Source: DASRDZ01 sp035652335
Lineage (GTDB): Bacteria > Chloroflexota > Dormibacteria > Aeolococcales > Aeolococcaceae
Direction of reading: 5' to 3'
Assembly (NCBI GenBank): GCA_035652335.1
Contig: DASRDZ010000056.1
Coordinates: forward strand, 1 to 64,000
Length of the DNA: 64,000 nucleotides
Shown one piece after another: positions 33,451 through 38,539 of this stretch. The position numbers and the translations under genes are program-made. Numbering within the stretch: position 1 is the first letter of the stretch; each line of letters opens with the position of its first letter. Below the pieces are notes generated by a model. That model had not been told where the DNA came from. It made no database searches and was given only the letters and a program-made list of their open reading frames with translations.

Positions 33451-33867
33451 ATGAAGACCGCGCTGGCCAACCTCTCGCGTGGCCACATCGTTGTCGCCGC
33501 GGCGATCGCCGTCGCCTGCATCGGCTGCGACGTCGGCCTGGCGCTGAGCGGGCACGCCAACTCCACGGTGCTCGCCGTCGTCAACGGCTCCGGCGCGATG
33601 CTGCTCGGGCAGCTGCTCAACCTGGGCACCTCACAGTCGACCGCCGGCGCCGCCCAGCGCGCCGCCGCGGCCGTCGAGGACGTCGCCCACCAGGTCTTCA
33701 ACGGCGGCCTCACGGCGGCCGTCGACGCGGCCCTCAACACGCCCACCGACCTGGCCGGCCGCGTCCGCCTCGTCGACGAAGAGGCCCTGGACACCGCGGT
33801 CCGCCGGAGCCTCAACAACATCCAGGAGGCCGCGGTGAAGGAGGCGCAGAAGAATGCCGCGTCGTAA
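33451..33867 (+). CDS. Membrane-associated viral protein (138 aa)
   Basis: 138 residues from ATG 33451. A hydrophobic helix (HIVVAAAIAVACIGCDVGLA, about 12-31) and a second weaker one (VLAVVNGSGAMLLGQLL) precede a helical C-terminal half with LNNIQEAAVKEAQKNAAS. Likely sits in the virion membrane with its helical tail on one side. Overlaps the basic miniprotein gene. Confidence 0.5.
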   Translation: MKTALANLSRGHIVVAAAIAVACIGCDVGLALSGHANSTVLAVVNGSGAMLLGQLLNLGTSQSTAGAAQRAAAAVEDVAHQVFNGGLTAAVDAALNTPTDLAGRVRLVDEEALDTAVRRSLNNIQEAAVKEAQKNAAS

Positions 33868-33934
33868 CCCCCGCACCGGCCGCTTCGAGAAGAGCGGCCA
33901 CCACAAGCGGCATCACCGCCGCCGGAGAAAGTGA
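33854..33934 (+). CDS. Highly basic miniprotein (26 aa)
   Basis: 26 residues from ATG 33854. MPRRNPRTGRFEKSGHHKRH is followed by HRRRRK; 15 of 26 residues are Arg, Lys or His. The NPRTGRF start resembles small phage proteins. Its charge suggests genome condensation or nucleic-acid binding, as small basic peptides do in adenovirus-lineage virions. It overlaps the gene before it and precedes the next by 1 nt. Confidence 0.5.
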   Translation: MPRRNPRTGRFEKSGHHKRHHRRRRK

Positions 33935-33935
33935 C

Positions 33936-34367
33936 ATGCCCGACCAGTTCTACCTCGACCTGCCCGGCGGCCAGGTCGTCGGCGACCCGGCCCCCGAGGG
34001 GGGCGTCAGCCTGTACTACAGCGGCCGCGGCGGCTTCCGCCTCGACGCCGAGCAGGCTGGCCAGCTGGCCGACTGGGTGCACGGCGTCCGCGTGCCCAAG
34101 CCGGCCGTGCCCGACGCGCCCGCACCCGACGCGTCCGGCGAGCCCGCTCCCCTGGCCCCTGCAGCGGCGACGCCGGCGGTGATCCAGGGCGGCCTGGCGG
34201 CTCCGGAGGCCCAGCCCCCGGCCGCGGCGTCGGAAGAGCCGCCCGCGGCGCCCCAGGGCGCCCAGGACGCCCCCGAGGCCCTGGTGACGGTGCAACTGAC
34301 GCCCAACCAGCTCGTCCGGCTCCGGGGCCTGCTCGACCCCGTGAGCGAGATCCGGCCGGAGGCCTGA
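33936..34367 (+). CDS. Pro/Ala-rich viral protein (143 aa)
   Basis: 143 residues. The N-terminal 50 (DQFYLDLPGGQVVGDPAPEG, then LYYSGRGGFRLDAEQAGQLA) look like a small beta/alpha domain, the middle is Pro/Ala-rich and probably extended, and the end (VTVQLTPNQLVRLRGLLDPV) is a helix. No family recognised. Position between the basic peptide and beta-rich genes suggests a minor structural protein. Confidence 0.5.
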   Translation: MPDQFYLDLPGGQVVGDPAPEGGVSLYYSGRGGFRLDAEQAGQLADWVHGVRVPKPAVPDAPAPDASGEPAPLAPAAATPAVIQGGLAAPEAQPPAAASEEPPAAPQGAQDAPEALVTVQLTPNQLVRLRGLLDPVSEIRPEA

Positions 34368-34368
34368 G

Positions 34369-34791
34369 GTGGCACCGTTCGGCGGCGTGGGCGCCTCCCT
34401 CGACGAGGGGGGCGCTCAGGGCCGCCTCTACGGCCCCCCGCTGGGAGCGCCGCCGACGGACGACCAGGACGCCTACGTCCGGCCAGCCCGGCGCCTGCAG
34501 CCGCGCGCCGTCGCCGTGCTGGCCGGCAGCCCGGCCCAGCCGGTGCAGCTCGCCGAGCTGAACACCGACCGCCGCAGCCTGACCGTCTCGAACGCGCTCG
34601 GCACGGCGACGGTGTGGATCGGCGATTCGCCCAACCTGCAGCCAGGCCCCGCCGCCGCCGCCAACAGCTTCCCCGTCGCCCCCGGGGCGACCGTGACCTG
34701 GGAGCCCCGCGAGTACGTGGGGCCCGTCTACGCCGTCCTCGCGCCCGGCGCAGCCGCTCAGGTCGTCTACGTCGCGGAGCTGGCCGGCTAA
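34369..34791 (+). CDS. Beta-rich viral protein, possible penton or vertex protein (140 aa)
   Basis: 140 residues from GTG 34369. After an extended N-terminus, RRSLTVSNALGTATVWIGDS, then FPVAPGATVTWEPREYVGPV and a closing AAAQVVYVAEL are strand-turn-strand units of a single beta sandwich. The size is close to PRD1 penton protein P31 (126). A penton or spike-base role is proposed from size, fold pattern and position, not from homology. Confidence 0.55.
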   Translation: MAPFGGVGASLDEGGAQGRLYGPPLGAPPTDDQDAYVRPARRLQPRAVAVLAGSPAQPVQLAELNTDRRSLTVSNALGTATVWIGDSPNLQPGPAAAANSFPVAPGATVTWEPREYVGPVYAVLAPGAAAQVVYVAELAG

Positions 34792-34792
34792 G

Positions 34793-35197
34793 GTGGACGC
34801 GTCGGCGCCGTCGCGGCCGCGCATCGCCAACGGCTACAAGCAGTCACACGGCGCGGCGATCGCCGGCTCGGGGACCATCGACGTCCTCAACCCCGTCGGC
34901 GCCGGCGGCGTGTACCTGAAGAAGCTGGTGATCATCGGGCCTGCCGGCGCGGCCGGATCGCAGCTGCTCCTCGAGTACGTGCAGCAGGTCCCCCACGGCC
35001 CGCTGCTCGAGTTTCCCATCCTCGGGCTCGACGCCTCGCAGGCGCTCAACGTCGTCACCGACCTCGACGAGCTCTTCGTGCCGCCCGGGTCGAGCGCACC
35101 GGTCGACATCCGCTTCTTCAACCCGGGCGGTGCGGCCACGGGTGCGCTGACGCTCTTCCTGTCGTGGTTCGACCCGCTCGCGCAGCCGGAGGCCTGA
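34793..35197 (+). CDS. Beta-rich viral protein, possible minor capsid or spike protein (134 aa)
   Basis: 134 residues from GTG 34793. GSGTIDVLNPVGAGGVYLKK and IIGPAGAAGSQLLLEYVQQV, then APVDIRFFNPGGAATGALTL, give a regular eight-strand-like alternation of hydrophobic residues with Gly turns, again fitting a single jelly roll or similar sandwich. It lies between the 140-residue protein and the spike candidate, so it may link capsid and spike. Confidence 0.55.
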   Translation: MDASAPSRPRIANGYKQSHGAAIAGSGTIDVLNPVGAGGVYLKKLVIIGPAGAAGSQLLLEYVQQVPHGPLLEFPILGLDASQALNVVTDLDELFVPPGSSAPVDIRFFNPGGAATGALTLFLSWFDPLAQPEA

Positions 35198-35198
35198 G

Positions 35199-36329
35199 AT
35201 GCGCGTCAGCAACGGCCTGCTGGTTCTCCCACTCTCGCTGGGTGGCGGCGACAACCTGCAGCAGTTCGTGCCGACCACCGCGCAGGTGATGCTCGCGTCG
35301 ATCGGCACCGCGGCGGCGCCCGACACGACGACCAACCCCACCGTCAAGGTCAACCGCACCATCAGCCTGCTGGTGGGCCAGGTGACCGGCGACGGCGCCG
35401 AGCAGGCCGCGGCGTTCTCCGCGCTGGCATCGGGCACCGCGACCAACCAGGTGCAGCCGGTGGGCGTGCGCGGCGGCGCCGACAACGCAGGGTCGAGCGA
35501 TGCGACCGGCGTCTACGGCGAGGGACGCAGCACCGGCACCGGGAAGGGGATCGGCGGCTTCTTCAACGGCCAGGCACTGTCGCCGACGTGCCAGCCGAGC
35601 AACGGCGCCCAGGTGAACGTGAAGAACAACACCGGCGCAGACTGGAACGTCAACGCCGCAGGCTTCAGCGGCGGCGGCATCTGGCTCACCACCAACGGCA
35701 GCAACCTCGGCGGCGCCGCCATCGAGATCGGCAACGGCTTCGGCCAGCAGTTCGACGTCGGCCTGCACGCCAACAGCACCATCTCCGGCGGCTTCACCGG
35801 CGGGGTCAAGAGCGCCTTCGTTCGCGACGACAGCACCGCGGCGACGTCGATCCTCATCAACGGCACGCACGCCGCCGCGGCGATCGCCGTGGCCGCCGGC
35901 GCGGGGCCAACCCTGCTCGGTGGCACCGCGGCGCAGCAGTCCAACTCGCTGCTCGAGGTGCAGGCGCCCAACGCCAACCGTCCCTTCCTCGCCTGGTTCG
36001 GCAGCACTGCCTTCACCAACGCCTACCAGGTCGGCATCGGCAACCCGTCCGGGACCGGGAGCCTCTTCGTGAGCGGCGGCAGTGGGCAGGTCTTGACGGG
36101 ATCCGCCGCCGGCGACGTCGGCCTCACCACCCGCACCGCGGGAAAGCGCGTCCTGCTCGGCGGCTCGGGGATCGTCGTCAGCGTCACGCAGGGCAACGCG
36201 CTCGGCTTCTTCGGCGCCGCCGAACAGACCAAGCAGACCGTCACCGGCTCGAAGGGCGGCAACGCCGCGCTCGCCTCACTGATGACCGCGCTCGCGGCCT
36301 ACGGCATCGTCACCGACACCACGACGTAG
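35199..36329 (+). CDS. Receptor-binding spike or fibre protein (376 aa)
   Basis: 376 residues. A Thr/Gly/Asn-rich repetitive body suits a beta-helix or trimeric shaft: GVRGGADNAG, VYGEGRSTGTGKG, GGFFNGQ. The last 45 residues, IGFF-like LGFFGAAEQTKQTVTGSKGG followed by NAALASLMTALAAYGIVTDT, match the widely shared C-terminal motif of tail fibre and spike proteins in many phages (GFFG...TVTGS...GNAALASLLTAL). In a tailless virus this would be the vertex spike that contacts the host. The gene ends 10 nt before a coiled-coil gene. Confidence 0.75.
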   Translation: MRVSNGLLVLPLSLGGGDNLQQFVPTTAQVMLASIGTAAAPDTTTNPTVKVNRTISLLVGQVTGDGAEQAAAFSALASGTATNQVQPVGVRGGADNAGSSDATGVYGEGRSTGTGKGIGGFFNGQALSPTCQPSNGAQVNVKNNTGADWNVNAAGFSGGGIWLTTNGSNLGGAAIEIGNGFGQQFDVGLHANSTISGGFTGGVKSAFVRDDSTAATSILINGTHAAAAIAVAAGAGPTLLGGTAAQQSNSLLEVQAPNANRPFLAWFGSTAFTNAYQVGIGNPSGTGSLFVSGGSGQVLTGSAAGDVGLTTRTAGKRVLLGGSGIVVSVTQGNALGFFGAAEQTKQTVTGSKGGNAALASLMTALAAYGIVTDTTT

Positions 36330-36339
36330 AGGGGTCACG

Positions 36340-36591
36340 ATGGACACCATCACCAAGCAACAGAAGGTCCTCCGCAGCCGCATCGCGCAGCTCGCCGACC
36401 AGCTCTTCGGCTTCGAGCTCGACGTCGCCACCGCGCGGGCGCAGCTGGAGGCCCTCGACGAGCTGCCCGACGGCGTCGAGGCCAAGGAGGACGAGCGCAG
36501 CGCCTACGAGGAGAACCTGCGCGTCGCGCAGATCAACGTCGCCGGCGCGACGCGGGTCAAGGCCTCCCTCGAGGAGATGCTCAAGCCGTGA
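36340..36591 (+). CDS. Coiled-coil protein (83 aa)
   Basis: 83 residues forming two long charged helices (KQQKVLRSRIAQLADQLFGF; ATARAQLEALDELPD; ENLRVAQINVAGATRVKASL). No membrane segment or catalytic motif. Located between spike and GH25-like genes, like the small coiled proteins that follow tail fibre genes in other phages. The next gene overlaps its stop. Confidence 0.55.
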   Translation: MDTITKQQKVLRSRIAQLADQLFGFELDVATARAQLEALDELPDGVEAKEDERSAYEENLRVAQINVAGATRVKASLEEMLKP

Positions 36592-37373
36592 CGCGCACGA
36601 TGGTCGACTCGACGGACGCCAACGCGCTGCCCGCGGGCACCACGATGGGCGCCGGCTACCTCGACGGCAGGTGGCCCAGCTACGCGCCAATGGTGAGGCG
36701 CTTCCCCACCGCGGTGCACGTGGCCATCGTGGTGTCCCCGATCGACGACGGCGACGTCGCCGACGTCGAGAACGGGGACCTCACGCCGGCGCAGCTGCCG
36801 GAGTGGGTGCAGGAGCGCCGCGCCGCGATCGACCGGCCCTGCGGCTACTGCAACCGGGACAACCTCGACGCCGTCGACCTGGCGCTCTTCGCCGCGGGGA
36901 TCCCCGTCCACGCCGCGGTGCTGTGGGTGGCCACCCTCGACGGCACCGTGGTGAGCGGGCTCAGCCGCCACGGCTATGCCATCGTCGCCTGCCAGAACCG
37001 CAGCGCCGCGATGAACGCCGGCGACTACGACTCGAGCCTCGTCTTCGACGACACCTGGATGCCCTCGCCGGCGCCGCCAACGTCGTACCCGTCCACCCCG
37101 CTGCAAGGAGGCGGCATGCTCCGCGCCATCCTCATCACCACCGACCCCGCCGGCAACGGCTGGGACAACCAGTTCCGCCAGCGCTCCATCCCCTGGCCCG
37201 CCGTCACCGGGGGGCCCTTCCTCAACGGCACCGATCCCGACGTCGCCGCCGACGACCGCTACCCGCGGAGCGGCACCGTGCGCGCCCAGCAGCGCGACGG
37301 CCTGGCGCTCGTCGAGGTGATCGGGTGCGAGCCCAACACCACCCAGCTGGTGTTCCTGCCGACCTCGTCCTGA
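36588..37373 (+). CDS. GH25/DUF1906-like TIM-barrel protein (lytic or host-recognition candidate, 261 aa)
   Basis: 261 residues from GTG 36588. DSTDANALPAGTTMGAGYLDGRW (written here as DSTDANALPAG and GAGYLDG), RFPTAVHVAIVVSP, then DVADVENGDLTPAQLPEWVQ and GYCNRDN match a phage group of GH25-like hydrolases in which AGYVDG, DVETGDATP and YCN recur. The Asp/Glu of DVENGD is the place of the usual catalytic acids. A C-terminal extension of about 90 residues with FRQRSIPWPAVTGGPFLN is unassigned. It could be the endolysin or a virion lytic enzyme; family assignment is from memory of the motifs. Confidence 0.6.
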   Translation: MTRTMVDSTDANALPAGTTMGAGYLDGRWPSYAPMVRRFPTAVHVAIVVSPIDDGDVADVENGDLTPAQLPEWVQERRAAIDRPCGYCNRDNLDAVDLALFAAGIPVHAAVLWVATLDGTVVSGLSRHGYAIVACQNRSAAMNAGDYDSSLVFDDTWMPSPAPPTSYPSTPLQGGGMLRAILITTDPAGNGWDNQFRQRSIPWPAVTGGPFLNGTDPDVAADDRYPRSGTVRAQQRDGLALVEVIGCEPNTTQLVFLPTSS

Positions 37374-37416
37374 TCGGAGACACGCCATGCCGCAGTACCA
37401 GATGGTCTACTGACCG

Positions 37417-37683
37417 ATGGGTCAGCAAGCTCGACAGAAGGCCGAGCGGCGGGCGGTGCGGCGGATCGCCGACTGGCTCGCCGGCGCCGCCGACTCGCTG
37501 ACGCCGGCGGAGATCCGCATGGCCGCCCGGCACCTCCGCGACGCCGTCGACGGCCGGCCGCTCGACCTCGGCGCCGTCGCCGACCTCAACCGCTCGGGGG
37601 AGTTCGTGACGACCGGAGCGCCCCCCGCCGCGCCGGCGTCCGCCGGCGGGGCAGCTCCTCGAGGCCGAGACGCTCCCGGATGA
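37417..37683 (+). CDS. Hypothetical viral protein (88 aa)
   Basis: 88 residues from ATG 37417. A basic helix (QARQKAERRAVRRIADWLAG) and a second helix (TPAEIRMAARHLRDAV) lead to a Pro/Ala tail that overlaps the convergent regulator gene by about 100 nt. A very short open frame (37387-37413, 8 codons) precedes it. No family recognised. Last gene of the main + strand chain. Confidence 0.45.
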   Translation: MGQQARQKAERRAVRRIADWLAGAADSLTPAEIRMAARHLRDAVDGRPLDLGAVADLNRSGEFVTTGAPPAAPASAGGAAPRGRDAPG

Positions 37684-37864
37684 GCCGGGAGACGGTGAAG
37701 GGGTGCCACCGGCCGCCGGCGGGACCGGGCACGCCCTCGGCGTTGAGCTTCCGGGCGATCGCCGCCGCGGAGAGGCCGCCCTCGTAGTCGGCCACCAGCT
37801 CGTCGACGACCAGGTGGCCGACCAGGCGCGGTCGACCGCGAGGCCTTGGGGGGAGAGGCCGCAC
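37586..37864 (-). CDS. Stand-alone recombinase-domain-type HTH protein, candidate regulator (92 aa)
   Basis: 92 residues from GTG, the only minus-strand gene of the element. ADYEGGLSAAAIARKLNAEG then VPGPAGGRWHPFTVSRLIRE is the helix-turn-helix of the Recombinase domain of large serine recombinases (IARxLNxEGVPTP...W...TVxxIL), without the catalytic resolvase domain. A DNA-binding relic reused as a regulator is the simplest reading. It is divergent from the gene at 37965 with an inverted repeat between, which makes it a candidate lysogeny repressor. The start is preceded by TAGGCT 6 nt upstream, a leaderless pattern. Confidence 0.55.
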   Translation of the reverse strand: MRPLPPRPRGRPRLVGHLVVDELVADYEGGLSAAAIARKLNAEGVPGPAGGRWHPFTVSRLIRERLGLEELPRRRTPARRGALRSSRTPPSG

Positions 37865-37964
37865 CCGAGAAGCCTACACAATATCGCCGGTTTATGTGTA
37901 ACGCTGGCGCGAAGTGCTATTGTTCAGCACGCAGAATCCGGCGCGAGTGGGGGAGAGGGGCACC
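37865..37964. promoter_or_regulatory. Divergent regulatory region
   Basis: Spacer between the minus-strand HTH gene and the plus gene at 37965. It holds an extended -10 TGCTATTGT (37915-37923) for the plus gene, a TAGGCT -10 for the minus gene and the inverted repeat GTGCT-N7-AGCAC (37914-37930) covering the plus -10. The AT content is high for this genome. A ribosome site GAGAGGGG precedes GTG 37965. Confidence 0.5.
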
Positions 37965-38303
37965 GTGAAGCTCGTGATCACCGTCGACTGGCAGCGCAGC
38001 GTCCCCGTCGCCGTCGACGAGGATCTCGAGCGCCGTCTCACCGCCGCGGCGGCGGCCCGGGAGAAGTCCCGCGTCGACGCCGACACCGTGCGCCGGGAGC
38101 AGCAGCTGAAGTGGCTCAACGAGCGCTTCGCCGAGATCTGGGCGGCCCTCGACCCGGGCCGCGCCGGCCGCCGGCGCCGCGTCGACTCCGCGCAGCGGGA
38201 CCAGGAGCAGCTCCAGGAGGCGGTCGAGCGCCAGCGGCGGCGCCTCGACGTCGAGGATGGCCACCTCCGGGTGGGCGCGCTGCGGCGCCGGCGCGTCGCC
38301 TGA
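37965..38303 (+). CDS. Helical viral protein (112 aa)
   Basis: 112 residues from GTG 37965 (GAGAGGGG upstream). KLVITVDWQRSVPVAVDEDL is followed by a long charged helix (ERRLTAAAAAREKSRVDADT; QRDQEQLQEAVERQRRRLDV). A short strand pair and coiled coil, no catalytic motif. It is the first gene rightward of the divergent promoter, so a regulatory or early role is likely. Confidence 0.55.
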   Translation: MKLVITVDWQRSVPVAVDEDLERRLTAAAAAREKSRVDADTVRREQQLKWLNERFAEIWAALDPGRAGRRRRVDSAQRDQEQLQEAVERQRRRLDVEDGHLRVGALRRRRVA

Positions 38304-38316
38304 AGCCGTCGGGGCG

Positions 38317-38346
38317 TTGACTCCGCGGCCGGACTCGCTCGATGAT
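38317..38346 (+). promoter_or_regulatory. Promoter at right end of the element
   Basis: TTGACT (38317-38322), 18-bp spacer, GATGAT (38341-38346). It would start transcription near 38353, about 90 nt before TTG 38442. In the integrated state it points into the xer gene; in the circle it points into the replication and structural operon. Confidence 0.5.
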
Positions 38347-38441
38347 GGCGCGCGAGCCCAGGTGTTGGGCTGGAGCCGGAGGTGTAAGAGGCACCCCCGG
38401 CCCCCGCAGTCGACCAGCCTTTAGAGGAGGCCGGGACCACG

Positions 38442-38492
38442 TTGCCCGAGCAGAACACTAGCACCTTTTTCGGCGTGCGCAACAGGGCCACA
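38442..38492 (+). CDS. 5' part of the gene split by integration (first 17 of 106 codons)
   Basis: TTG 38442 is preceded by AGAGGAGG (38423-38430, 11 nt spacer). The frame PEQNTSTFFGVRNRAT runs into attR at codon 18. In the circle it continues in phase at 23017; in the chromosome it continues as a chimeric frame through att into the first codons of xer in another phase until 38927. An in-frame GTG at 38475 is an alternative start. Confidence 0.5.
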
Positions 38493-38509
38493 AGTCCTGA
38501 TAATGCATA
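38493..38509. repeat. attR core (right copy) inside a dif-like site
   Basis: AGTCCTGATAATGCATA followed by TTCTCACGAAC. The 28-bp unit AGTCCTGATAA-TGCATA-TTCTCACGAAC has imperfect inverted arms (7 of 11 positions) around a 6-bp centre, the organisation of dif, and shares ATAATG(C/T)ATATT with E. coli dif. It lies 30 bp before the xer start. Confidence 0.8.
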
Positions 38510-38525
38510 TTCTCACGAACTACGT

Positions 38526-38533
38526 GCTAGAAT
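38526..38533 (+). promoter_or_regulatory. Extended -10 promoter of xer, leaderless type
   Basis: TGCTAGAAT (38525-38533) fits TGn-TAnnnT; 6 nt then separate it from ATG 38540. It lies on the chromosomal side of attR, so integration leaves it intact. Confidence 0.5.
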
Positions 38534-38539
38534 CCCCTC

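Larger units (their letters stand above)
23017..38492 (+). mobile_element. Integrated tailless dsDNA virus (tectivirus-like, Xer-exploiting), 15,476 bp
   Basis: Bounded by 17-bp direct repeats AGTCCTGATAATGCATA at 23017-23033 and 38493-38509. It holds over 30 tightly packed genes, all on the + strand except one regulator. The contents are a replication initiator with internal iterons, a packaging ATPase, a capsid protein, many membrane miniproteins, a spike and lysis candidates. The size matches tectiviruses (about 15 kb). The order ATPase, 44-residue membrane protein, capsid protein repeats PRD1 genes IX-XX-III. No DNA polymerase B, terminal protein, terminal inverted repeat or integrase is present, so the free form is probably a circle replicated from the iteron origin and integrated by host Xer recombinase at a dif-like site. 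Chromosomal genes resume immediately outside each repeat. Confidence 0.85.

Noticed and set aside
37387..37413. An 8-codon open frame between the GH25-like gene and the 88-residue gene
   Set aside because: Too short to judge; a weak purine tract precedes it, but there is no other support.
23017..38492. Classification as a tailed prophage because of the tail-fibre-like motif and lysin
   Set aside because: No terminase, portal, HK97 capsid, tape measure or tail genes are present, and the ATPase is of the FtsK/HerA packaging type.
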